Assembly (NCBI RefSeq): GCF_012927325.1
Contig: NZ_JABBGI010000038.1
Location: 1-36,129 of the forward strand
Length of the DNA: 36,129 bases
Source: Chryseobacterium antibioticum
GTDB lineage: Bacteria; Bacteroidota; Bacteroidia; Flavobacteriales; Weeksellaceae
Reading direction: 5' to 3'
Shown here: positions 21,579 to 29,965 of the stretch, in pieces
Position numbering within the stretch: the first letter of the stretch is position 1
Layout of the letters: the number at the start of each line of letters is the position of its first letter
The notes under the pieces: generated by a model
Databases searched by the model: none
What the model was told of the DNA's origin: nothing
The model's input: the letters and a program-made list of their open reading frames with translations, nothing else
Translations under genes and position numbers: made by a program

Positions 21579-24416
21579 ATGAAAAAGTTTTATTCCCTTG
21601 TTTATCTGCTCATTGCGGTGTTCGCTTTTGGACAGATCAACTATACAATTGCTCCAAATCCATTCAACGAAACGGATGCAATTACCCTCACCGTTCCCGG
21701 AGATCAGATCGATGAATCTGCCTGGGGTGTTTCCAATAATTCCATTTACATTTGGTCATGGTCTTTTGATACCAATTATCAGAACAGCCAGGATTGTCCT
21801 ACCAACGGAAGCTGGAACAATTCCAATGATCTGAATAAGCTCAATTATAATTCCGGGACAGATACCTACTCCCTAACCATGACTCCTACTGCTTTTTTCG
21901 GAAGAACAGGAATAGGTAGGTTCGGGTTTCTGTTAAAAGATAAAACAGGCTCCCACCAGACCTCCCCGGATATTTTTGTCAATGTTGGTATTTTAAATTT
22001 AAGCTTAACCAATCCTGTAGCCAATAGCCTGACCACGGTTCCGGCAGGAAACTCTGTCAATATTACGGCAACAACGAACGTTAATGCCACATTTCAGTTA
22101 AAGGCGAATGGTACGGTTGTGAATTCTACCTCTACTCCTTCACAGTCTTATAATTACAGCTATACGGTAACTCAGGACGCCAACATGGAGCTGATTGCAA
22201 CGGATACCAATTCAAACTCAAAGAATGCAGTTTTCATACTACAGACTCCCAGAACAGTAATCTCGGAAGCGATTCCAAACTGGATCAGACAGGGAATTAA
22301 TTACCTTCCTTCAGATCAGACGAAAGTGGGTCTTGCTCTGTATGCCCCTCATAAAAATTTTGTGCATGTCATCGGAAGCTTCAATAACTGGGCAGTGAAT
22401 GACACATATTTAATGAAAAGAGACACCACAAATCCGGATCTTTACTGGATCGAATTAAATGGCCTGACTCCACAACAATTATATACTTTTCAGTACAGAA
22501 CCAATGATCTGAAAAAAGTAGCAGACCCTTATTCGCCACAGATTTTATCTTCCTATGATGATCAGTGGATCTCAAGTTCTACCTATCCCAACCTGCCAGC
22601 GTTTCCTGCAGGACAGGACTTCGAAGTTTCAGTATTTAAAACCGGACAGGCTCCTTATAACTGGCAGATGACCAATTTTCAAAGACCAGCTAAAGAAAAC
22701 CTGATGGTGTATGAATTATTACTGAGGGATTTTACGCAGGAAAAAAACTGGCAGTCACTGATTAACAAGATCTCTTATTTGAAAAATTTGAATATCAATG
22801 CCATCGAGCTGCTTCCTATTATGGAATTTGAAGGAAACCTTTCGTGGGGCTACAATACTTCTTTCCATTATGCACTAGACAAAGCTTACGGAACTCCTGA
22901 AAAATTCAAAGAATTTGTCGATCTGTGTCATCAGAACGGGATTGCTGTTATTTTAGACATTGCCTTTAACCATGCAACGGGACGTTCTCCTCTGGCGAGA
23001 CTCTGGAATATTGATCCCGATGGTGACGGTTATGGTGGAATAGCGGCTAACAATCCTTATTTCAATCAGGTTCCCAAGCATTCCTATAATGTGTTTAATG
23101 ATTTCAACCATACAAGTCCTTCAACTCAATATTACGTTGAAAGAAGCCTTCAGCAATGGCTGACTGAATATCATATCGATGGATTCCGTTGGGATCTCAC
23201 TAAAGGGTTTACCCAAAACTGCTCTGAAAATGATGAAGTCTGTACCAATGCTTACCAGCAGGACAGGGTAGATATTATGAAGCAATATGCTGACAAACAA
23301 TGGGCTATCGACCCGAACTCCTATATGATCTTCGAACATTTGGGAACAGATGCGGAAGAACAGCAGTGGGCGAACTACAGAATAGCGGAAGGAAAAGGAG
23401 TGATGCTGTGGAATAAGCAGACTGATCCATATAATCAGAATACGATGGGCTATAAGGATAACAGCAATTATGACAGAATGAACCACAGTCTTCACGGGTT
23501 TACCAATATGAGCGCCGTGGGATACGGGGAAAGTCATGATGAAGAAAGATTAATGTTTAAGAACCTTGCTTATGGAGCTGTAAACGGAAGTTATAATGTG
23601 ACCAATTTGAACACGGCTTTAGAAAGAATGAAAACATTCGGGGCTACATTTTTTACCATTCCCGGACCGAAAATGATCTGGCAGTTTGGAGAATTGGGCT
23701 ACGAATTCAGTATCAACCGTTGTGCAAACGGAACGATCAGCAGCGGATGCAGAACCGATGAAAAACCTGTTGCCTTTACATTAGGCTATGATACCAATGC
23801 AAACAGGAAAGCGGTTTATGATACCTGGGCTAAAATTATCAATATCAGAAATAGCCATCAGGTTTTCAAATCTAAAACATACACGATAGAATCCAACAAC
23901 CTTACCAATGATCCTGAAGGGCTGATCACAAGGATTTATGTGTATGATAATGCAATAAGTGGAATGAAAAACGTTGTGGTGCTGGCCAATTATACCACTT
24001 CCGCACAAAATGTCGTTCCCTATTTCCCGTATGCAGGGCAATGGCAGAACCTGATGGATAATACGATCTCGAATTTTGCTTCTACCACAACTCCTATTAT
24101 GCTGCAGCCCGGAGAATTCAGGATTTTTGGTAACTATTCAGGGGCATTGTCAACCATTGACGTCAATGTGGCCAATAAATTATCACTTCAGATTGCAGAT
24201 AATCCGGTAAAGAATGGATTGGTAAAATTGATCTATCATAAAGCAAAGAATGGAGAAATCGCCATCTTTGATATGGGGGGTAAAAAACTGGATTCATTTA
24301 AGTTAAATCAGGAAAACGGAACCTATGAATTGAAAGTAGGATATCCGCCAAGCACTTATCTGGTTCATCTACGTTCCGAAACAGGCACGGCAATTCAGAA
24401 AATGATGATTAAATAA
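21579..24416 (+). CDS. Secreted GH13 alpha-amylase-family glycoside hydrolase with T9SS domain
   Basis: The protein of 945 residues acts on alpha-glucans such as starch or glycogen, to judge from the family. The open frame starts at 21543, but the ATG at 21579 opens directly into a signal peptide (MKKFYSLVYLLIAVFAFGQ), so I choose it. Order: N-terminal beta-rich domains (about 20-220), a CBM48-like module (VHVIGSFNNWAVND, about 270-283), then the GH13 barrel with region I DIAFNHA, nucleophile Asp539 in GFRWDLTKG, acid/base Glu586 in MIFEHLG and Asp654 in ESHDEER. The tail of about 75 residues is a T9SS sorting domain (LSLQIADNPVKNG, PPSTYLVHLRSE, MMIK). It is followed by a terminator. There is no SusC/SusD pair beside it, unlike a classical starch utilisation locus. 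Confidence 0.92.
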   Translation: MKKFYSLVYLLIAVFAFGQINYTIAPNPFNETDAITLTVPGDQIDESAWGVSNNSIYIWSWSFDTNYQNSQDCPTNGSWNNSNDLNKLNYNSGTDTYSLTMTPTAFFGRTGIGRFGFLLKDKTGSHQTSPDIFVNVGILNLSLTNPVANSLTTVPAGNSVNITATTNVNATFQLKANGTVVNSTSTPSQSYNYSYTVTQDANMELIATDTNSNSKNAVFILQTPRTVISEAIPNWIRQGINYLPSDQTKVGLALYAPHKNFVHVIGSFNNWAVNDTYLMKRDTTNPDLYWIELNGLTPQQLYTFQYRTNDLKKVADPYSPQILSSYDDQWISSSTYPNLPAFPAGQDFEVSVFKTGQAPYNWQMTNFQRPAKENLMVYELLLRDFTQEKNWQSLINKISYLKNLNINAIELLPIMEFEGNLSWGYNTSFHYALDKAYGTPEKFKEFVDLCHQNGIAVILDIAFNHATGRSPLARLWNIDPDGDGYGGIAANNPYFNQVPKHSYNVFNDFNHTSPSTQYYVERSLQQWLTEYHIDGFRWDLTKGFTQNCSENDEVCTNAYQQDRVDIMKQYADKQWAIDPNSYMIFEHLGTDAEEQQWANYRIAEGKGVMLWNKQTDPYNQNTMGYKDNSNYDRMNHSLHGFTNMSAVGYGESHDEERLMFKNLAYGAVNGSYNVTNLNTALERMKTFGATFFTIPGPKMIWQFGELGYEFSINRCANGTISSGCRTDEKPVAFTLGYDTNANRKAVYDTWAKIINIRNSHQVFKSKTYTIESNNLTNDPEGLITRIYVYDNAISGMKNVVVLANYTTSAQNVVPYFPYAGQWQNLMDNTISNFASTTTPIMLQPGEFRIFGNYSGALSTIDVNVANKLSLQIADNPVKNGLVKLIYHKAKNGEIAIFDMGGKKLDSFKLNQENGTYELKVGYPPSTYLVHLRSETGTAIQKMMIK

Positions 24417-24420
24417 TATA

Positions 24421-24457
24421 AAGAGGGATGATGAAAGTACATGATCCCTCTTTTTTA
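24421..24457 (+). terminator. Terminator of the amylase gene
   Basis: AAGAGGGAT (24421-24429) pairs with ATCCCTCTT (24444-24452), followed by a run of T. Confidence 0.8.
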
Positions 24458-24491
24458 TTTACAGCACATAATAATATATAAATCTACTTTT

Positions 24492-24521
24492 TTGCCAATT
24501 AAAAATATTAGTCTACTTTTG
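24492..24521 (+). promoter_or_regulatory. Promoter of the SAM-riboswitch operon
   Basis: TTG (24492-24494), 19 bp spacer, TACTTTTG (24514-24521) is a full match to the Bacteroidota promoter form. The start of transcription would fall at about 24528, exactly where the riboswitch P1 helix begins. Confidence 0.7.
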
Positions 24522-24526
24522 CAGCA

Positions 24527-24633
24527 GATTATCGAGAAAGGTGGAGGGATTTGGCCCTATGAAACCTTAGCAACCTGCACGTCTCTAAAAAGTGTAAAGG
24601 TGCTAATTCCAGCCCGTTGTGGGGAAGATGAAC
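24527..24633 (+). ncRNA. SAM-I (S-box) riboswitch
   Basis: This RNA element binds S-adenosylmethionine. The S-box consensus is followed closely: GAGAAAGGTGGAGGGATTT, GGCCCTATGAAACCTTAGCA, ACCTGCA, then AAGGTGCTAATTCCAGCCC and GGGGAAGATGAAC. The P1 helix can form from TTATC (24529-24533) with GATGA (24627-24631), including one G-T pair. Between the aptamer and the gene (24634-24732) there is a CGGA/TCCG stem at 24684-24696, extended by TTCCA (24656-24660) with TGGAA (24697-24701), but no T-run, so control of translation or RNA decay is more likely than a simple terminator. This explains the gap of 316 bases between genes; the short open frame read through it (24441-24668) is not a gene. Confidence 0.93.
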
Positions 24634-24732
24634 AAAGTCAATATTCTGACAGCAATTCCATTTCTTGAAGTCTTTTATATCTGCGGATGAGCTCCGTGGA
24701 AGCATGTTATTATTAATTTACAAGAACAAAAG

Positions 24733-27153
24733 ATGAAAAAATTAAGCCTGTCTGTTATACTCTTGGGATCCGTTTTGGTCAACGCACAGGAACAGGAAAA
24801 AGGAACTCAGATTGAGGATGTAGTGATCGTAGGAAACCGGAATGCCAAAAGAGCAAAACTGGAAACTCCGGTTCCGGTAGATATTATCAACATAGAAAAG
24901 CTGCAGAGATCTGCTCCGCAGACTACGGTTCAGGACCTTCTGAATTATGTGATCCCGTCATTTAATACAGTGAGGCAGTCCGCTTCTGACGGGACGGAAC
25001 ATATTGATCCCGTAACCTTAAGAGGAATGGGTCCTGATCAGGTTCTGGTCCTGATCAACGGAAAAAGAAGACACACCACTTCATTGGTCAATTATCAGAA
25101 TACGGTCGGAAACGGATCTGTAGGAACAGACCTGAGTACAATTCCCGTAATCGCTATTGACAGAATAGAAGTTCTGCGAGATGGGGCAGCAGCACAATAT
25201 GGTTCAGATGCCATTGCAGGAGTAGTGAATATTATTCTTAAAAAAGATATCGGAGCGTCTGCATCGGCATCTTACGGAATTAGCGGCCGCAATGACGGAG
25301 AAACGTATCAGGCCGGAATCAACTACGGATCTTCTTTGGGAAAAAAAGACAGCTATATCAATCTTTCCCTACAGTTGAGCCATAGAGGAAAAACTACAAG
25401 AACTCAAAATCATGATCTTGATATTTTCGGGAATAATTTTGCTTATGAATTTGCTGATGATCCTGACGCTGCCAGAGCAGCCGATGATCAAAAAATAAGA
25501 GAACTGGGACTCACCCGTGATGATTTTAATTTTCAGATCGGAGATGCTCAAATCAGACAGGCCCAACTGTTTTTTAATTCCGAATATCCTTTGAGTGAAA
25601 ACTTCAGGCTGTATTCCTTCGGAGGTTTCAGCATGAAAGAAGGAAAAGGTTTTGGTTTCAGAAGGCTGCCAAGTGAAACATCAAATGTGGTTTCTTCTAT
25701 TTATCCCAATGGATTTCAGGCTTATCTGGGATCACAGGTATACGATTTTTCCTATGCTTTAGGAGCTAAATACAATGTCAATAACTGGCTGATTGATTTA
25801 AGCAATACTTTTGGAAGCAATACATTCAATTACAACGTAAACAATACTAATAACGCTTCTTTGGGGGCGAAATCTCCAACAAGTTTTTATGCAGGGGCAC
25901 ACAGTTTCCTTCAGAATACGGTCAATCTTGATGTTTCTAAAAATATCAATCAGTTGAATGTAGCATTTGGAGGAGAATTCCGTTTTGAACAGTACGAGAT
26001 CAAGCCCGGAGATGAAGCTTCCTACACCCGTTATGATATCAACGGAAATCCTGCTGGCCCTGGTTCTACGGTTGAGGGGAATGGCGGTTCACAGTCGTTT
26101 ATCGGTTTTTCACCGGATAATGCAGTGAAAAAATCCAGACATTCAGCAGCGGTATATGCAGATGTTTCTTATGATCTTGCTAAAAAATTAAATATAGATC
26201 TTGCCGGGAGATTTGAAAACTATTCAGATTTTGGAAATACCCTTAACGGAAAACTGGCCGTGAGATATGAATTTGTAAAAAACTATGCTATACGGGCGGC
26301 TGTGGGAACCGGTTTCAGGGCTCCATCCCTTCAGCAGCAGTATTTTAATAATTCCTATGCAGATATTTCCACTTCAGGATCGGGAATTGTGACGAAAGGA
26401 ATTTTCAGAAACGATAGTGGTGCTGCCAAAGCGCTGGGATTTGATAAATTAAAGCAGGAAACATCAGTGAATGCCAGTGCAGGATTTGCTCTAAAGCCTG
26501 CCAACAGACTGCTTGTTACTATTGATGGCTATTGGATCAGAGTGAAAGATAGAATTGTGATCACCAGCAATATCACAGATCCAAGACTGGCTGAGTATAA
26601 TGTAGAAAGCGGAAGATTTTTTGCCAATGCAATTGATACAGAAACAAAAGGTGTTGATGTGGTAGTTACCTATGATTGGAAATTGGGTGCTGGAAATTTA
26701 AATATCAATCTGGCAGGAAATTATACAGAGACAAAGATCAAAGATTTTCATTTTCCTGAAAAATTAGTACCTGCCCAAAATGAATTCTTCGGGCCGGACC
26801 AGATCAATATCATCGAAACCCTGTCTCCAAAAACAAAAGCTTCCCTGGGACTGAATTATGCCATCGGAAAATTCAATTTCATGGTAAGAAATACGTATTT
26901 TGGCCAGGTCATAAGAGATGGGTATCCTTTTGGGAAAGTTCAGAGTTTTACGCCTAAAGTAGTAACGGATGTGAGCGTAGGATATGATATCACAAAAAGT
27001 ATTAACCTGACGGTGGGTGCCAATAACGTATTTGATGTATTTCCTGATCTTCAGATCTATGAAAATTCATACTATGGGGTATTTAAGTATGCTCCGGTTC
27101 AGATGGGAACACTGGGGAGCTATTTCTTCGGAAGACTTAATTTTAATTTTTAA
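24733..27153 (+). CDS. TonB-dependent outer-membrane receptor under SAM-riboswitch control
   Basis: The 806-residue receptor should import a scarce solute across the outer membrane with energy from TonB-ExbBD. It has a signal peptide (MKKLSLSVILLGSVLVNAQ), a TonB-box-like segment IEDVVIVGNRN (about 27-37), the plug domain (about 45-160, with QDLLNYVIPSFN, LRGMGPDQVLVLINGKRR, IDRIEVLRDGAAAQYGSDAI and AGVVNIILKK) and a 22-strand-type barrel ending in GRLNFNF with terminal Phe. No N-terminal carboxypeptidase-like domain is present, so it is not of the SusC type. The SAM-I riboswitch in its leader implies a substrate tied to methionine or sulfur supply; the sequence itself more closely recalls siderophore and cobalamin-type receptors. 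The APC permease begins 7 bp after the stop. Confidence 0.93.
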   Translation: MKKLSLSVILLGSVLVNAQEQEKGTQIEDVVIVGNRNAKRAKLETPVPVDIINIEKLQRSAPQTTVQDLLNYVIPSFNTVRQSASDGTEHIDPVTLRGMGPDQVLVLINGKRRHTTSLVNYQNTVGNGSVGTDLSTIPVIAIDRIEVLRDGAAAQYGSDAIAGVVNIILKKDIGASASASYGISGRNDGETYQAGINYGSSLGKKDSYINLSLQLSHRGKTTRTQNHDLDIFGNNFAYEFADDPDAARAADDQKIRELGLTRDDFNFQIGDAQIRQAQLFFNSEYPLSENFRLYSFGGFSMKEGKGFGFRRLPSETSNVVSSIYPNGFQAYLGSQVYDFSYALGAKYNVNNWLIDLSNTFGSNTFNYNVNNTNNASLGAKSPTSFYAGAHSFLQNTVNLDVSKNINQLNVAFGGEFRFEQYEIKPGDEASYTRYDINGNPAGPGSTVEGNGGSQSFIGFSPDNAVKKSRHSAAVYADVSYDLAKKLNIDLAGRFENYSDFGNTLNGKLAVRYEFVKNYAIRAAVGTGFRAPSLQQQYFNNSYADISTSGSGIVTKGIFRNDSGAAKALGFDKLKQETSVNASAGFALKPANRLLVTIDGYWIRVKDRIVITSNITDPRLAEYNVESGRFFANAIDTETKGVDVVVTYDWKLGAGNLNINLAGNYTETKIKDFHFPEKLVPAQNEFFGPDQINIIETLSPKTKASLGLNYAIGKFNFMVRNTYFGQVIRDGYPFGKVQSFTPKVVTDVSVGYDITKSINLTVGANNVFDVFPDLQIYENSYYGVFKYAPVQMGTLGSYFFGRLNFNF

Positions 27154-27160
27154 CTGCGAA

Positions 27161-28462
27161 ATGAGTACTGCTACACACCAGATCGGCTGGAAAACCGCCG
27201 CTGCTATTGTCGTTTCCAATATGATCGGGACGGGGATATTCACCACTTTAGGCTTCCAGCTTTCTGATATTACCAATACCTACAGCATTTTTCTGTTGTG
27301 GATCATCGGTGGGATTCTCGCTTTGTTTGGGGCGTTTTGCTATGCTGAGCTGGGATCTTATTTTAAAGGAAATGGGGGAGATTATATTTATCTCAAAGAA
27401 ACCTATCACCCAGTTTTCGGCTATCTGGTCAGCTGGATCTCTCTGATTATTGGTTTTTCTGCGCCTGTTGCTCTGGCTGCGTTGGCTATGTCAAAATACC
27501 TTTCAGCATTTAATTACACCTTTGGAAACGGCTTTGCCATTGGATTTATTTTTTTGGTGGCAGCAGCCTTGTCGTTCAGTCTTAAAACTTCGAGCAGATT
27601 CCATAATTTTTTCACCTTTATTAAGATCGCTTTTATCATCGTTTTGGTCATTCTTGGTGTAGTACTGCCAGGATCTGAGGCAGGAAACAGTCTGGAATTC
27701 GGAAGCAGCTGGCAAGACGAAATTATGCTCCCGGCATTTGCAACATCTCTGGTTTTTGTTACCTATTCCTATACCGGATGGAATTCTGCATCCTATATCG
27801 CAGGAGAAATAAAAGATGTTCAGAAGAATCTTCCCAGAGCTTTAATTGTGGGAACTGTTTTTGTAACGGTGAGTTATCTTCTGGTCAATTATATAATGCT
27901 TAAACATGCCCCCATAAGCCAGATGGCGGGAAAAGAAGATGTGATGGGAGAAGCGGCGGGCAATATGCTGGGTATCGGTTTTGGGAAAATTGTCAATATT
28001 TTTATCGCATTACAGCTGATTGCGACCATTAGCGGATATCTGTGGGTAGGTTCAAGACTGACACAGGCTTTTGCGAAAGAAAATCATTTGTGGAGATCAC
28101 TTGCTGTTAACAATAAAAAAGGAATTCCGGTAAGAGCTATTTTTGTACACGCTGTGATTGCTTCGGTGATCATTCTGACAGGAAGCTTCAAAGAAATTTT
28201 TGTCTATACCGCTTTTATCCTTCAGCTGTTTGCCAGCCTATCCATTTCTACCGTTTTCTTTTTGAAAAAAGACCAGCGAAAGATATTTAAATCGAATTTA
28301 TTCTACCTATTTCCGACCGTTTTTCTGCTTTTCAGTGTTTATATCCTCTATTTTACACTTATTCATAATCCTAAAGAGAGTATTATAGGGCTGGGAATTG
28401 TAGCCCTCGGACTGATTTTATATGTCATTGATAAAAAGTTTTTTACTAAGCCTGCAGAATAA
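27161..28462 (+). CDS. APC-family amino acid permease
   Basis: The 433-residue protein is a 12-helix-type secondary transporter. The open frame extends back to 27017 inside the receptor gene, but the ATG at 27161, 7 bp after the receptor stop, gives the typical start: MSTATHQIGWKTAAAIVVSN followed by MIGTGIFTTLG, the conserved APC helix 1 with its unwound GxG segment. Other APC landmarks are GALFGAFCYAELGSYF-like helix 2 (ILALFGAFCYAELGSYFKGN, about 55-74) and FVTYSYTGWNSASYIAGEI (about 202-220). It ends in paired hydrophobic helices. Position behind a SAM-riboswitch-controlled receptor suggests that it carries the same solute across the inner membrane, most simply methionine or a derivative, but the substrate is inferred from regulation alone. 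Confidence 0.88.
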   Translation: MSTATHQIGWKTAAAIVVSNMIGTGIFTTLGFQLSDITNTYSIFLLWIIGGILALFGAFCYAELGSYFKGNGGDYIYLKETYHPVFGYLVSWISLIIGFSAPVALAALAMSKYLSAFNYTFGNGFAIGFIFLVAAALSFSLKTSSRFHNFFTFIKIAFIIVLVILGVVLPGSEAGNSLEFGSSWQDEIMLPAFATSLVFVTYSYTGWNSASYIAGEIKDVQKNLPRALIVGTVFVTVSYLLVNYIMLKHAPISQMAGKEDVMGEAAGNMLGIGFGKIVNIFIALQLIATISGYLWVGSRLTQAFAKENHLWRSLAVNNKKGIPVRAIFVHAVIASVIILTGSFKEIFVYTAFILQLFASLSISTVFFLKKDQRKIFKSNLFYLFPTVFLLFSVYILYFTLIHNPKESIIGLGIVALGLILYVIDKKFFTKPAE

Positions 28463-28632
28463 TCATTCAGTGGATAATCATCAATATTCATTAAAGCAAT
28501 CATTCTGATTTTAAGTGAAATCCCAGGGTTGAAACGCACTTGATGATCTTCAAAATATCATAAACCTAAATGATTCAAAAAATTATGATGATTTGATCGC
28601 ATAAACGAATTTTAATTTGAATTAATAATTCT

Positions 28633-28640
28633 TATCTTTG
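28633..28640 (+). promoter_or_regulatory. -7 promoter element of prfA
   Basis: TATCTTTG matches TAnnTTTG, 19 bp before the prfA ATG. A TTG at 28617-28619 is closer (13 bp) than the usual spacer. The rest of 28463-28632 holds nothing I can identify. Confidence 0.5.
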
Positions 28641-28659
28641 CACTCTCAAAAATTGCAGA

Positions 28660-29745
28660 ATGTCTAAATCATTAATTCCAAAGCTAGAAGCGATTAAACA
28701 AAGATATAATGAGGTCGCAGACCTTATTATACAGCCTGATATCATTTCAGATCAAAAAAAATATTCTTCATTAAATAAAGAATACAGTGATTTGGGTAAG
28801 ATTGTAAGAGTTTACGATCAGTATAAAGGCGCGCTAGACAATATCGCAGAATCTGAAGAAATTATTGCTGATGGATCAGACAGAGATTTGGTAGATATGG
28901 CTAAGGAGGAAAAAGTAGAAGCCCAGGCTAAACTTCCAGGTTTGGAAGAAGAGCTTAAAGTTTTATTGATTCCTAAAGATCCAACAGATGACAAAAACGT
29001 AATTGTAGAACTTCGTGCCGGAACAGGAGGGGATGAAGCTGCAATTTTTGTAGAAGATGTCTACAGGGCTTATGCCATGTATTTTAAAACCAAAGGATGG
29101 AAACACGAAATCACAGATTCTAGTGAGGCATCTAAAGGATATAAAGAATTAATTATCAGAATTGAAGGGGACGGCGTATATGGAATCATGAAATTTGAAT
29201 CCGGCGTTCACCGCGTACAGCGTGTTCCTGAAACGGAATCGCAAGGCAGAGTGCATACTTCTGCAATTACTGTTGCTGTTTTACCGGAAGCTGAAGAAAT
29301 AGATTTTGAATTAAATCCTGCAGATATTGAGATGCAAACTTCTCGTTCTGGAGGTGCTGGAGGGCAAAACGTAAACAAGGTTGAAACGAAAGTACAACTA
29401 ACACATAAACCTTCAGGAATGGTTGTAATTTGTCAACAAGCACGTTCCCAGTTGGCTAATAGAGAATTAGCGATGGAAATGCTTCGTACTAAATTATATG
29501 ATATTGAAGTTCAAAAATCTGTTGGTGATATTGCAGCACAACGTAAATCAATGGTTTCTACCGGAGACCGTTCTGCAAAGATCAAAACTTACAACTATCC
29601 ACAGGGAAGGGTGACAGATCACAGGATCAACAAATCGATGTATAATCTGGACGCCTACATGAACGGAGATATTTCTGAAATGATAGATGCCGTGATCATG
29701 GCGGAGAATGCAGAGAAGATGAAGGGAGAAGAAGAAAATTATTAA
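28660..29745 (+). CDS. prfA: Peptide chain release factor 1
   Basis: The 361-residue factor ends translation at UAA and UAG codons. The codon-reading PxT motif that separates RF1 from RF2 is present as PET in VPETESQGRVHTSA, and the GGQ catalytic motif is in SRSGGAGGQNVNKVETK (glutamine methylated in known homologues). The N-terminal coiled domain (about 1-100) and the length are normal. No programmed frameshift is present, which also fits RF1. A terminator follows directly. The gene stands alone with its own -7 element. Confidence 0.97.
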   Translation: MSKSLIPKLEAIKQRYNEVADLIIQPDIISDQKKYSSLNKEYSDLGKIVRVYDQYKGALDNIAESEEIIADGSDRDLVDMAKEEKVEAQAKLPGLEEELKVLLIPKDPTDDKNVIVELRAGTGGDEAAIFVEDVYRAYAMYFKTKGWKHEITDSSEASKGYKELIIRIEGDGVYGIMKFESGVHRVQRVPETESQGRVHTSAITVAVLPEAEEIDFELNPADIEMQTSRSGGAGGQNVNKVETKVQLTHKPSGMVVICQQARSQLANRELAMEMLRTKLYDIEVQKSVGDIAAQRKSMVSTGDRSAKIKTYNYPQGRVTDHRINKSMYNLDAYMNGDISEMIDAVIMAENAEKMKGEEENY

Positions 29746-29762
29746 AATAAATTATAAATCAG

Positions 29763-29789
29763 GCTCTTGAATTTCAGGAGCTTTTTTTT
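29763..29789 (+). terminator. Terminator of prfA
   Basis: GCTCTTGA (29763-29770) pairs with TCAGGAGC (29774-29781), ATT loop, followed by eight T. Confidence 0.88.
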
Positions 29790-29825
29790 GCTGTACCATT
29801 CAGCAGATTGAAAATAAACTATACT

Positions 29826-29942
29826 ATGAAAGGACCTGTGAGAATTTTATTTCTGATGATGCTGTTCTGTATTCAGAATATTTTTGCTCAGAATAAGGCG
29901 CTGAAAATGAATGAATTATATTTTAAAAACTTAAATCACTAG
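29826..29942 (+). CDS. 38-residue signal-peptide ORF (possible small secreted peptide)
   Basis: An ATG at 29826 opens a 38-codon frame ending in TAG at 29942. It reads MKGPVRILFLMMLFCIQNIF then AQ, a convincing Sec signal peptide, followed by only 16 residues (NKALKMNELYFKNLNH). It lies between the prfA terminator and the next exported protein gene, 23 bp upstream of the latter's ATG, and its signal peptide resembles that protein's (MKKLKIIVLLMMAVLSQNLI then AQ). It may be a genuine small secreted peptide, a leader ORF or the truncated start of a duplicated gene; the DNA after the stop shows no homology to the next gene that I can see. Confidence 0.4.
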   Translation: MKGPVRILFLMMLFCIQNIFAQNKALKMNELYFKNLNH

Positions 29943-29965
29943 AAAAACAAAATAAAAATAGACAT

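Noticed and set aside
24441..24668. 75-codon open frame before the TonB receptor
   Set aside because: It runs straight through the SAM-I riboswitch; its reading is explained by the conserved aptamer and it has no protein-like composition or promoter of its own.
27017..27160. Longer N-terminus for the APC permease
   Set aside because: It would overlap the receptor gene by 137 bp and adds residues unlike any permease; the ATG at 27161 starts the usual APC helix 1.
28660..29745. Patch of CGT arginine codons and CAA glutamine codons in prfA suggesting recombination
   Set aside because: AGA, AGG and CAG are mixed through the same stretch, and conserved translation genes often differ slightly in codon use; the signal is too weak.
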